Assembly: GCF_030272615.1 (NCBI RefSeq)
Contig: NC_081408.1
Coordinates: forward strand, 312,061,118-312,125,117
Reading direction: 5' to 3'
Length of the DNA stretch: 64,000 nt
Source: Cryptomeria japonica
Taxonomy: Eukaryota; Streptophyta; Pinopsida; Cupressales; Cupressaceae
Both the position numbers and the translations under genes were made by a program. Every line of letters begins with the position of its first letter. Position 1 is the stretch's first letter. The notes below the pieces were generated by a model. The model saw only the letters and a list, made by a program, of their open reading frames with translations, was not told where the DNA came from and did no database searches. This document shows, in pieces, positions 11,301 to 22,243 of this stretch.

Positions 11301-11696
11301 ACTCAATTATTTTTTGATAGAGTGGTTGATTAGGCTATTTAATATAAGTGCATTACCTTTGTAGATGGTATTCATTATATAGAGCATCCATGTTTTAAAC
11401 ATCATATATTCATCCTCCCTAGCAATTTGGTTCAATGTATTATTATAATTGTTTTCTTTCAATTTGTTATGCCTCGTCACTATTAGAAGTTGGAAAGCTC
11501 ATTTCTTCCCCTTGAGCTAGTACTTGCTAATTTGTTTATTCCATAACTTTGTCATTCCCTTCTATCTTTCATCTTGAAACTTAATTTATTGAACCTCTTC
11601 AAGTGACATAAGACCTAGGGTAGTAGAAATTCAAAACATTTAATGACACCATTACTGAATATCTAAATCTCCCTCTTCTTAGCATTGTAGCATCTT
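8362..11696. other. Anonymous DNA between elements
   Basis: No frame longer than short chance frames and no recognisable domain. A 17-bp word, TGCAGGAATAGTCAATG, occurs near 9763 and 9799. 9652-10394 has TG...ACA ends and could be a degenerate LTR, but I found no partner, primer site or duplication. No gene can be supported. Confidence 0.5.
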
Positions 11697-11701
11697 CCAT
11701 G

Positions 11702-12507
11702 TGTTAGGGAACTCACAGCTATTGAGAGGGTGGGGTGAATCAGTATCTAACCGATAATTAGAATTTCTCAACTTGAAACATGCAGAACATATTGTAACAA
11801 TGTATCGGTATGCAAGAAATAATGCAATAAATAGAAATGAAAGAAACCACATGAAAATCACACCATAACACAATGATTTAATGAGGAAACCCGGTGTGGG
11901 AAAAACCTTGGTGGGATTTGTGACCCACAATATTCACTTACTGGGCAATAAGAGAATATTACTTACAATAGGGGCCTGCACATGCAGGAAGGCCAACTGC
12001 CTAGAGCTCACTGCTCAAATGGGAAGTCTCACTGACTTACAATGTGGATTATACAAATCCAATAACTTGTATTGTTTTACAATAGCATCTTCAATGCTAG
12101 ATTCAGTACTGGTTCCTTCTCTATTCTTTACATATACCCCTTAACCTATATTTTGCATAATAGGTCTGCTTAATCTTTTCTCCTTACTTTTTCGCTTACA
12201 TCACTTACTTACAAAATGTCTACAATGATCTCTTTTATATATAAGAGTCATTTTACAATGATATCAAGTCATCTTACAAAGTTTTTCAAATAATAAACAA
12301 AATATAATATATCAAAAATCATCTCGGCCTCTATGTCGGTATGCTTCCTTTCTCTGTGTCGGTGTCGGTGTCGTGAGTGCCGGTGTAGAGTGTGTTATGT
12401 TGATGCTGGTGTAATGTCTTGCCGATGCCATAGGATTGTAAGGTTGCCATCAATGACAAAACCTTCAATCACATACAATGCCTCATTGGAATGTGCATAT
12501 GCCAACA
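11702..12507 (-). repeat. LARD-A 3' LTR
   Basis: The plus strand runs from TGTTAGGGAACTCACAG to ATATGCCAACA. It is near-identical by eye to 17517-18321. It contains repeated GTCGGTG/GCCGGTG words at 12333-12440 and the conserved G-run before GTGAAT near 11728. The frame at 11881-12144 is LTR sequence. Confidence 0.92.
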
Positions 12508-12523
12508 ATCTCCCCCTTTGGCA
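12508..12523 (-). other. LARD-A polypurine tract
   Basis: The minus strand reads TGCCAAAGGGGGAGAT directly before the LTR start TGTTGGCATATGCAC. An almost identical tract lies about 150 bp further inside, near 12650-12665. Confidence 0.85.
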
Positions 12524-12719
12524 TTGATGGCAATAGTCATGAGAAATTTCAAAAGTGTATCCAAAAATGTGAAGTCCAAAAATGTTACCAAAAATGTGTG
12601 CTCCCCCTGAGCATATGATTCCTGTGATATTTGAATTTTCTCATACCACTACTCCCCCTTTGGCATCAATGACAAAGGTTGCCAAGATGTCAGTAGAGTT
12701 TGTAGTTTCAACCTTGTAA

Positions 12720-15700
12720 CTAGGTAGTTACAATTTGAAATAGATCCGCCAAAGTCAAGTTTATACTCTCCATAAACTTTTTACTATCTCTTATTGTTGT
12801 CTCTGTCCTTTTAGCTGTACTGATGAGATGCTGCAAATGCTCTACCGGTGTTTTCTGTCCCTGTATTAGTGCCTCAGATATTTCCTTCCGCAATGATGCT
12901 AGATAGTCCAATCTTGGACTCAGTTTTAATCTCAAATGCTTTGCCCTAATCACTATTCTCTCTTTTTCTCTTTCTAATTTAAGTAATTCTTCCTCAAAAT
13001 TTATTATCTTTTTCTCAAAAAATGATAATGTATCAGGTGAGTTAACAAAATTATCAGCAAGTTTATTGATTTCATCCTGTACCTTGCTTATTTTCTTATC
13101 TATATCTACAGTCAAAAAGTTTGTCTTACAGGTGTCTTTGTACAAAGTTTTGTACTCTTTCAATAAGTTACACAGTTCCGGTAGAAGTGTGTCAAAATCT
13201 CTGATACACTTCTTTATCTACTCATCAAAGAATCTTTGGTTTTCAATTTCCAATTTATCATTCAATGCCTCTTCCTTTATATTCTCAATGTTTTCTGTGA
13301 TATATTTACACAAGGTATCAAGTTGTCCTAAAGAATATTTATTGTCTATATTACAGTTAGGAACAATTACCTTCAAAATTGGTATGGTGTCATATATTGC
13401 CTTATAAGCTTGTGAGCTGCAATCTGTTATCCTTTTAATTGAATCTAAAAGTACTTCAGTCACATTAGTTGATTTGTATCCTAATGATGAGGAACCTACA
13501 TTCAGAGTACCACCGATGGAAGTAACCAAGCTTGTATTGACCTCTGGTAGGTCTGTTTGTGTTTGCATTTCTTTAAGCAATGGTTTGTGTGCTTCTCCAG
13601 TTGTCGGTGTCACTGTTTCCTTATGAACCTGTTCCAGAGCTTTTTTGCTCTATTTGTTTCTCTGTTTGTTGCATTGTCTCAGTCTAAGTCTGAGTTTCTA
13701 CCTATTGCTCTTTGACATCTACCGGTTTCTCCTATGTGTTTTCATTTTTCTCATCTACTAGAGGCTCACTAGCCATGTCAATCTTATCAACTGTATCTTT
13801 GTCTACCACAATGTTGATCTTTTGAGTATCAACATCCACTCTATATAAGACTTCAGGATTAGGATTAACATCCTCTACATCCATACTTTCAACTGCCGAT
13901 CTTTTGTAGCTATGGTTGTCACTGGTGGAGTAATCAAAGGAGGTGGGGGTAAGTTGTCTTTAACCTTGATACTAGGTGGTCCACCAACTTTACCTTTACC
14001 CTTGTCTCTTTCCTTCTGATAAACCTTTATAGGTTTGTGGCTCATGTATTCTTCTTGTTTTTCTTTTTCCACTAGGAAAATGTCCCATGCATTTTCTGTC
14101 TCCTCGGTCACCTCATTAACTCTTCCAACCATTAAAGCAATGTGTCGGTGTGCAGTAGAAAATACTAACCGGTTGGCTTCAGCAATTAAATCATCAATTT
14201 CTTTGGGTGAATTCACTAGGTATATAGCAAGTAGCTTTTCTACCTTTATTTTCTTGTCAAGTTCTATTTCTGCTTGTCTCCTTGCTTCCAATCTCTTAAA
14301 CAGTTCATCTGGTACTTCATCTACTACTTCCATTAGAAATTTCTTATACATGTCCATATGCAATATAACATTGTTTTCTACTTGTTCTTTTTCATCAGCT
14401 GTCAGAGTGTCATACAATTTCTCTATATTCTTCAATTTCCCTTCCTCTTTAATTTCATTCAACAGTATGTCAAGAGGGGCCAAGTCCTTATTTGTCCTCT
14501 TCTTCTTCTTGGGTGTCAGTTTCTTCTTCTTTCGTGTAGCCTTTCTTACCAGAGATCTCACTGCTTGTTGTTTTTGTCTTGTCCTCCTAGGTGAGGGTGT
14601 GGTTGTCAGTGAGGGATCTCTTTTCCTTATAACTCTCTTGAAAGTTGCAGGCATGTCATTCTCTGAAGATGTACCTACTGGTGATAGGTGAGGTTCAGGT
14701 TGTGGATCTGCTAACTCATCCTCTGTTATACCGGTTTGTTTCATTACTTTTTCCTTGATTTCCTTTGCTTGCCTGGAACCTCTTCTCACAACTGCCTCAA
14801 CCTTTTTTACTCTTTTATGGGATTGTATTTGGCTTTCAATAGTTTCTGCACTACCAAATACTTCTACCTTAGGTTTTTTAGGGGCTTCCAGAGTGCTTTA
14901 GCATATGTTTCAATTATATGATCATCTGTTTCGTAGCCCATCTCTGTTACCCAGATTGTACTAGGGATGACTTCTTCCATCCAGATCTCATCCTTTTTTA
15001 TTACAAAACATATTTCATCCTTATATTTGTCAACAATATTTTGTGATAATCTGATTCTTTTCTTCATTTTGGCCATGAGTGCTTGAAAGAAATCATGGAT
15101 ATTGTTTTCCTTATCTTCTCCCATATTATTAAATAGTTCAGTTAGTTGTTTACCTACCGATATATCATATCCAAGTTCTTTGTACCCTATACCAGGAACC
15201 TGTTTGGTTATATGTAGCATCAAGCATACTAGTAGATTTCCAAACCTGAAAGTTCCTTTCTTGTCCTTCTTAATATTGCCTAAGTTGTCAATTAATTCAT
15301 CCTTCAACCACTCACATACATCAATCTTTGCATTATTTGTGACCATGTCATAAGCACTCTTAATGCACAGACTTGATACTGAATTGAGTATGTTTGCATG
15401 AGTTGCCTTATATCCTAATATCATGCTAATAAATCTTACATTAGTATCTTTTACATCATTTACTCTTAAGGACCTTTTACCAGATGTGGCACCAGTTAGG
15501 TTCATAACTAGGTCATTGGAAACCTTCTTGGTTTTGTCAGGCCTTTAACCGGTGGTCAGTAACCCTATGACAGCTTTCACAGCTTCCTTGGTGATTTTGT
15601 GAATTGCATCTAACCAAAAAAATTCACCATGTACCCTGCTTAGGACTATCCTGATCACATCCTTGGGGAATTCAGGATTGCTAAGGATCTCTATAAATCC

Positions 15701-15988
15701 TAGGATTTCAATGATCTTATGTTCATCTTTTACATTGCCGGATTCATCACATATGACAGATTTAAACATGGTTTTAATCTCTTCATCTCCTAGTTCCTCA
15801 ATGTTGTAGTGAATGTAAATTCTGGGGTCTTCAGTATAAACAACTCCTTTAGGAATTTGAGAAAAAGAACCTAAAGTATCATCTTTCTTTGCTACCTCGA
15901 GAACTAATTGAAATACGGGCCTAAGTCTTTTTACAACTTCAACAACAGTAGGGTTCGCTATATATTCAAGTGCAGAGGTGGATGCCAT
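12720..15988 (-). pseudogene. LARD-A ORF2: long protein of unknown function
   Basis: About 1090 codons remain readable in five open stretches (15988-15545, 15505-14864, 14789-13875, 13613-13218, 13163-12720), separated by a stop after LLTTG, apparent frameshifts near 14865 and 13885, and a stop near 13216. The probable start is MASTSALEYI at 15988. In order it has about 350 mainly helical residues, a very basic segment (KKKKLTPKKKKR) that could be a nuclear signal, a proline-rich linker (LPPPPLITPP), and a long C-terminal coiled-coil-like part (residue runs such as EEELLKLEREKERI). I recognise no Gag, protease, RT, integrase or RNase H. The C-terminal half recurs at 54837-56296 with most residues conserved, which argues for real coding sequence. 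Its function is unknown; it might replace a structural protein or be a captured gene. Confidence 0.6.
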
Positions 15989-16350
15989 GATAAAATACCT
16001 TTTACTACCTTTAGGATGGATGATTGCTTGAAGTGTTCTTGCATCTTGCTTGAAATGCCTTAGCTCAGAAACCTCGCGCTCGTAGGTTTGAAATCTCGGT
16101 GAAATGAAATGGAGCCAAAACCTCAAATTTATAGTGTTAATTTTCCATCTACCACATTAAATGCATGTCGGTTAAGTATTCACTTAACATTGTCTATTGG
16201 TAATAAAGTAATTTCCAACTTCTCATCTCTAACCAAGGGAATAATAGCACGTGTCATTAGATCGCCAAACCCTCAAGGAAACTTTCTTCAATTCAACGAA
16301 GAACTTCCTGCCGGTGGAGCATCACTCTATCCTGGCGATGAAGCATCACT

Positions 16351-17472
16351 CTATCCTGCTGGTGAAGTATTGACTAGTTCTACCGGTGGAGGAATATTCC
16401 CAATATTTAGATCAGCTTTTCTAATCCATTGTTTTAAGAATTCTTGCTTAACCTCTTCAACTTTTTCTTTACCTTTCAAGCTAGAACTTTTGTTGTCTAC
16501 CGGTGATCCTTTACTTCTATAGAATTTTGCAATATGCCCAATCTTGTTACATGCATAATAAGTTACATTATTCTTCTGAATAGCTTTCCCATAACCTATG
16601 CCGGTTTGTGTTCTGCATTGATCAGATAAATTTCCAAATCTTCCACAAACATAACATCTCACATTCATTCTACAATTCTCAGAATTGTGACCAACTTTGT
16701 TGCATTTAGAACATTGACCGGTGGGTGTGTTGATATTCTAAAAATTTCTAGATCTACATTCATTTGCTCTATGATCATACTTATTACAGTTAAAGCATTT
16801 TCCATTGAATTTATAAGCATTAGGTTGCCTTACCGGTTTGCTGTGATCCTATGTGTTTGCAGTACCGGAGCTTTCACCAACTTCAAAGCCAATTCTAGAA
16901 GTGTCACCTTTAGGTTTTTGATTCTTCAGCAAGGTGCCAAGTTCCTCTAAGATTTTCTTGAATTTCTCTTTATGTTGATTTGCAGTTTCTAGTTCTCTTT
17001 CTAAGACTTCTTTCTGTCTCATTAGTTCATTTGAGTCATTCTGAGTGTGCATCAGATCTGTCTTTAATAGATCATTTTCATAGCTATGTCTTGTGTTCTC
17101 ATTTGCTGCATCACTTAGTCTTCTGGTCAATTCTTCTTCATTCTTCTTCCTATGTTCAATCTCTTTACAAAATCTCATAGTCATATCCTGCATCTCATTC
17201 TTTGTAGTTATGTTCTCCAGTTTCAGCTTACTTAACATTTCATTAAGTGATTCCTTCTCATCATTCTCATTTTGCATCTTTTCACAAAGTTATCTTCTCT
17301 TATTTCTTGCAATAGTAATATTCTCTTGAAGTACCTGAATGATATCCTGAGCTGCTTTTAGATCATCTTCTAGTTTGATATTTTTCAATTTTTCTGCATC
17401 ATAGTCTGAGAGAGTTGCTTCAAGTTGCTTCATCAGATTTTTCATCTTTACCGGTCTCAAGATCTTCCTCAA
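16351..17472 (-). pseudogene. LARD-A ORF1: coiled-coil, multi-zinc-knuckle Gag-like protein
   Basis: Downstream of the primer site one frame runs from 17472 to 16351, broken by at least three stops (near 17287, 16847 and 16738). The first 200 or so residues are Lys/Glu/Leu-rich and coiled-coil-like. Then come two perfect CX2CX4HX4C knuckles (CFNCNKYDHRANEC and CSKCNKVGHNSENC), a third with Asn for His (CYVCGRFGNLSDQC), and a fourth that has lost two Cys (YYACNKIGHIAKFY). Tandem knuckles indicate nucleic-acid binding as in Gag nucleocapsid. The capsid part normally N-terminal to these is absent. A degenerate tail continues to about 16130 in the same frame. Confidence 0.65.
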
Positions 17473-17502
17473 GCTGTTAGGCTTCTAAAAATAGAGGACC
17501 AG

Positions 17503-17514
17503 GCTCTGATACCA
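17503..17514 (-). other. LARD-A primer binding site
   Basis: The minus strand reads TGGTATCAGAGC two bases after the 5' LTR end, matching initiator tRNA-Met. Confidence 0.92.
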
Positions 17515-17516
17515 AT

Positions 17517-18321
17517 TGTTAGGGAACTCACAGATACTGAGAGGGGGGGTGAATTAGTATCTAACCGGTAATTAGAATTTCTCAACTTGAAACATGCAGA
17601 ACATATTGTAACAGTGTACCAGTATGCAATAAATAATGCAATAAATAGAAATGAAAGAAACCACATGAAAATCACACCATAACACAATGATTTAACGAGG
17701 AAACCCGATGTGGGAAAAACCTCGGTGGGATTTGTGACCCACAATATTCACTTACTGGGCAATAAGAGAATATTACTTACAATAGGGGCTTGCACATGCA
17801 GGAAGGCCAACTGCCTAGAGCTCACTGCTCAAATGGGAAGTCTCATTGACTTACAATATGGATTATACAAATCCAATAACTTGTATTTTTTTACAATAGC
17901 ATCTTCAATGCCAGATTCAGTACCGGTTCTTGCTCTATTCTTTACATATACCCCTTAACCTATATTTCACATAATAGGTCTGCTTAATCTTTTCTCCTTA
18001 CTTTTTCGCTTACATCACTTACTTACAAAATGTCTACAATGATCTCTTTCACATATAAGAGTCATTTTACAATGATATCAAGTCGGCTTACAAAGTTTTT
18101 CAAATAATAAACAAAATATAATATATCAAAAATCATGTCGGCCTTTGTGCCGGTATGCTTCCTTTCTCTGTGCCGGTGTCGGTGTCCTAAGTGCTAGTGT
18201 AGAGTGTGTTCTGCTGATGTCGGTGTAATGTCTTGCCGGTGCCATAGGATTGTAAGGTTTCCATCAATGAAAAAACCTTCAATCACATACAATGTCTCAT
18301 TGGAGTGTGCATATGCCAACA
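17517..18321 (-). repeat. LARD-A 5' LTR
   Basis: This 805-bp partner of 11702-12507 is followed on the right by CCATG, the target-site duplication. It carries GAGAGGGGGGGTGAAT near its inner end and GCCGGTG/GTCGGTG words near 18140-18240. Confidence 0.92.
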
Positions 18322-18326
18322 CCATG

Positions 18327-18610
18327 TAATAACCAATTGTTTCCATTAAACATACTGGGGATGTCACCAACTATACTAAGTTGCTATTACTAAGGTATGC
18401 AACAAAATGTTGCCTTCTCATCCAAGTGCAAGTCCTACACATCAAAATATACTAGCTTAGTATCTTTGATGAATTCATGCTTAAAGACTAGTGTAGATGG
18501 AGAGTTCAGAGTCTAGAAATAATACTTCATGGCTACAAAAATCCTAGTTTTTACTTATGAACTCTATAGGCATGTCTCTCTTGGAGACTTTTTCATTAAT
18601 AACAACCTAG
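18327..18610. other. Short spacer
   Basis: Sequence between LARD-A and the start of the Gyp-H LTR-like repeat. No gene or repeat is visible. Confidence 0.5.
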
Positions 18611-19975
18611 TGTGACCTAATCACACATCACCCCATTCCAAATGAGGACCCCCTACATTTTTTGTCTACTTGGTTTTTTAGTTTTGGTCTTTTGGTTAGT
18701 TTGGAAGCGTTTTCTTTGATCTCCTTAGATACCCAAGTGTTTTGGAAAATTTTGGCTAAGTCTGCAAGTGTTTTGAGGAAATTTGGTTAACTGTGGAATC
18801 TTTTATTGTCTATTTTAGGGTTTTTACTCTTTAGACTTAGAAATGAGGTCAGTAACCTAGAGTTTTGAGAAATATAAGCGAAGCATTGAAATGAGAACCC
18901 TTCAAGGCAACTACCAATGAAATGTTGAGTGCATTTTGAGGACTTACTATTTTTAGTAAGTTTCACTACATCTCGAATTGGCCTAATTTTGCATCTAAAC
19001 AAACCTACTATTTTTAGCAATGTTTATTTTTATATGTGTCTGTGTGCCTCAATTTTCCCTAATTTGATGTTTGGAAGAACTTACTATTTTCATTAAGTTT
19101 ATTTTTAGTAGGTCTATCTCTAGCAACTTGCAGGACACTAACGATAGAACATTCCTGAATATCTAAGTTCTAAATCCAGAAAAGTTGAAAAGAAGGCAGA
19201 TGATCAAAATGGTGGCTAAGTCTATAACTATTTCCTGAAATGACAAAGGCATAAAAATTATATTCTTGGGCATGAAGGAATTCATCCTTCATTGAAAATT
19301 CCTCCTCTACCCCCAAATGGCGCCCAGGTTTAGGTGGAGAGCGCATTTCACATATCAAGGAGGATTTTCTTTCCTTACCAAAATTCCCCCTCCATCATCA
19401 AAATGCATCCAGATAAGAGGAGGGTGCTAAAATCAAGTCGAGGATTTTACCTCCAAGACAAGAGGACTACACTAAAACCAAGTCAAGGAGGATTTTCCTT
19501 CCTTGGCAAAATTCCTCCACCTTATCAAAAATGCGCTCAAGGACAAGAGGAGGACACCAAAATCAAGTTAAGGAGGATTTTTCCTCCAAGACCAAATTCC
19601 TCCTCCACCTCAAATTTGCACCCAAGACAAGGAAGAGAGTGCATTTCCCTAGCAATGAAGGATTTTTTTTAAAATGCTAATTCCTCCTACCATGCCAAAA
19701 TGCGCAAGCATGGATATTTCCTTAAAAGTAAAAAATTGGCTAAGTGTCAAGAATCCTCCTCCTCTAGACTCTAGACAACATATAATTTATTGGAAGACAA
19801 AAAATGGTTGGTTGTCAGAAAATTATTCCTTCATGATAGATTAAACTGCAGCATTCATAGAACCTAAAAAGGTAAAATTTCACAAGGGAAGGAATTTTCT
19901 TTCTTCGAGGTTGACAAGAATTTAGGAATCCTTCTGAAATGGTAAAGATCATAAAAATCCCACCAAGGCAAGAAA
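18611..19975 (+). repeat. Gyp-H LTR, first part (interrupted by Cop-1)
   Basis: The first 510 bp or so (TGTGACCTAATCACACATCACC onward) are repeated in the same orientation at 60641-61118. Together the two bracket the large plus-strand Ty3 element, so they are best read as its LTRs. The 5' copy is then cut by Cop-1 and appears to resume at 26952. 19330-19690 is a degenerate tandem repeat. The alternative reading, that these LTRs belong to a minus-strand element, is discussed in the findings. Confidence 0.45.
19330..19690. repeat. Degenerate tandem repeat (AAGGAGGATTTTCCT-like)
   Basis: The words CAAGGAGGATTTTCCTTCC, AAATTCCTCC and CAAGACAAGAGGA recur about every 60-70 bp, in four or five diverged units. 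The open frame at 19334-19672 is a by-product of the repetition. Confidence 0.6.
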
Positions 19976-21146
19976 TGTTAGATATTGTTGCTACTAGGAT
20001 ATGTTGTCATCATTGATTTCAACATATACTGTGTTTTGGTGCTTCGGTGATTGTAGTGAGTTGAGCTGGTTGTGTTGTAGTGTTCTAGTATTTGATCTAT
20101 TGAGCTCCAATATGATCATATCTTTGGTTGTGGACTTGGGAGAATGTTTAGGATTTTCTTGTGTATCTTCTATTCAAATGGTTCATGATTTGGTGCTCTG
20201 CAAGTTATCTCTCTGGTCCTAGTTGTTGTTGTTGTTAGGTGTTCTTGAGTATTAGCATGTTAATCAATGAATATTTGATTAAGTGGTGTTGGTGAAGCTA
20301 TTGCAGATGGTTCTAACGTGATTTTTGGTGTTAACTAATTGTTTCCTATTTGTCTTGGTGTTCTGCATTGATCATTGTATGCGTTATTGAATATCTTATG
20401 GGTCCGATGATATTTTTATGTTATGTGGTATTTTCGGTAGTGTAGCGTGTTGTGGTTGATCTTGGCAATAATTCTAGTGGTGATGCATGTTTGAGGGTTT
20501 GATTTGGGTCCATTCTATATCATCTATGACATTTTATTGGTCTATTGGTTGATTTATGTGTCGTGTGATGTAATTTTGTAATTAGGTCTTGAGGGTTGAG
20601 TCGATCTTGCAGACAAGGTTGATGATTTGTATAAATAGGTGTTATATTCATGTAATTTAGAGATCAGTGATGTATGGTGGTTATGTTTTCATAATCAGAG
20701 AGTAGTATACGTATGAATAAAAGAATTCATCTTTCATTGTGGTGTGTTGAGCAGAGAGTGTTGCAAGGAAAACAAATGAGCTTAATTGGAACTGTCATCA
20801 GGCATTAGGAGATGTTATTCTTTCAATTCATCTAAACTAAATTGTAGTATGAATGTTATTGTAAGGTAGTGAGCCTTCCCTAAGGGTTGTAGCCATCCAA
20901 GTCATTATATTTTGAGCAGCGATCTCTAGGCAGTGTGCTTGAATGTGTGTGAATTTCCCATTGTAATATTTACACATACTACTGTAGAGTCAAAATATTG
21001 GTGTTACGTGTGTTGTTATTATTGTGTTTATCTTTGTTATCGATGCAATTAATTAGATTTGAGAGTTCTTAAATTGTTTAATCCGGTAAAAATTGATTCA
21101 CCCTCCCCCCCCCCCTCTCATTTTTTCTTCACTATTGTTGCCAACA
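19976..21146 (+). repeat. Cop-1 5' LTR
   Basis: 1171 bp, from TGTTAGATATTG to TTGTTGCCAACA. It contains TATAAATAGG near 20630, a probable TATA box, and the conserved C-run (ATTCACCCTCCCC) about 50 bp before its end. Confidence 0.9.
20629..20638 (+). promoter_or_regulatory. Cop-1 LTR TATA box
   Basis: TATAAATAGG in the middle of the LTR is repeated at the matching place in the 3' LTR near 26360. Its position is right for the U3 promoter of the element. Confidence 0.6.
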
Positions 21147-21148
21147 AT

Positions 21149-21160
21149 TGGTATCAGAGC
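21149..21160 (+). other. Cop-1 primer binding site
   Basis: TGGTATCAGAGC lies two bases after the LTR, matching initiator tRNA-Met. Confidence 0.95.
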
Positions 21161-21202
21161 TAGATCCTCCAAAAGAAGCTTGACCGCTTGAGGAGGTTTG
21201 GG

Positions 21203-22140
21203 ATGGCAACCTATGTTTTCAAGAAAGAGAATCTAAGATTTGATGGAGACAATTACACTGTATGGAAGGATCGGATGAAGTGTCATTTTAAGTGTCTTGG
21301 AAATGATTATTGGAAGATTACATAGAATACCTACAATGTTCATCTTTCAGTTACTATTGTTGAGATCAAGGATGTTGAACATAACATAAGAGCTAAGGAA
21401 GCATTGTTGAGTGCCTTGACCGAGATGACTAATGTGATGGGTTTGCAAAATGCACATGAGATCTGGGAAAAGTTAGAGACCTTGTATGAAGGAGATAAAC
21501 ATGTCAAATTTGCTAAGTTGCAAAGCTTGAAAGGAAAGTATGAGACGTTGAAGATGGGAGAAGATGAGAACATAAAATCCTTTATGGCTAAGGTGAATGA
21601 ACTTGTCATAAACATCAGATGTGTTAGTGGAACTCTTGAAAAAGATGAGATTGTTGCTAAGGTGTTGAGATCTTTGCCTTTTTATTACAAATCTAAAGTT
21701 GTTGCTATTGATGAGATCCAAACTTTGACTATTGTGACAAGAGATATGTTAGTTGGTAAGCTTGTTGCATTTGAGATGAGTGAATTTGGAGAATCACATG
21801 CTAAATCTGAGACTGCATTTAAAGCCTTAGTATCCAGGAAGCTAAAGTATTATCCGAGAGAAATTTCATCTAGGGTTTCTAGATATGAGAGATAAATGAG
21901 AGAGATGGAAGAACAAGAAAGGGAGTTGGATGAGCTTAAAGAGCTTATTGCTTAGGGATTTCCTAAGGGAGTCGGTAAGAATGATGGAAATTTACCTTTG
22001 AAATTTTTCTCTTGTAATAAGATAGGACATTTTTCTTCAAGGTGTTCTGAAAGAATGTCAAGATATGATAAGCATGATAGATCTAATAAGCATGATAGAT
22101 ATGAGAAGCCATATAAGCCTAACTGAAAGTATAGATATCC
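21203..22140 (+). pseudogene. Cop-1 Gag
   Basis: It starts at the ATG 54 bp after the LTR (MATYVFKKENLRFDG). The order is the usual Copia Gag: an N-terminal part with NYTVWKDRMKCH, a central UBN2-type helical part (LLSALTEMTNVMGLQNAHEIWEKL near 21404) and a zinc knuckle near 22010 in which the first Cys is replaced (FFSCNKIGHFSSRC). In-frame stops occur at 21323 (TAG), after RYER (21893) and in the Glu-rich linker. Confidence 0.85.
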
Positions 22141-22243
22141 GAAGAGATGTTATTATGTTGCTAATGAAGGTGTGACAGATGAAGAGTCTGAGAATGGGAA
22201 TTTAGAAGATTAATTTGTATTTATTGCTATCAAGGAAGATGAT

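Larger units (their letters stand above)
11702..18321 (-). mobile_element. LARD-A: complete non-autonomous LTR element
   Basis: This 6620-bp element has LTRs of 806 and 805 bp, a tRNA-Met primer binding site (17503-17514), a purine tract (12508-12523 on the minus strand) and a perfect target-site duplication, CCATG, at 11697-11701 and 18322-18326. All coding sequence is on the minus strand. There is no protease, integrase, RT or RNase H, so it needs an autonomous partner. It encodes a coiled-coil/zinc-knuckle protein and then a long protein of unknown kind. A second, deleted member of the family is at 54823-57295. Confidence 0.9.

Noticed and set aside
11881-12144. An 87-residue frame repeated at 17710-17958
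   Set aside because: It lies inside the two LARD-A LTRs and is repeated only because the LTR is repeated.
14035-14691. A 218-residue plus-strand Ser/Phe-rich frame
   Set aside because: Antisense shadow of LARD-A ORF2, whose minus-strand reading is conserved in LARD-B.
19310-19330. TGGCGCCCAGG, resembling a retroelement primer site
   Set aside because: It lies in the middle of LTR-like repeat sequence with no LTR end beside it.
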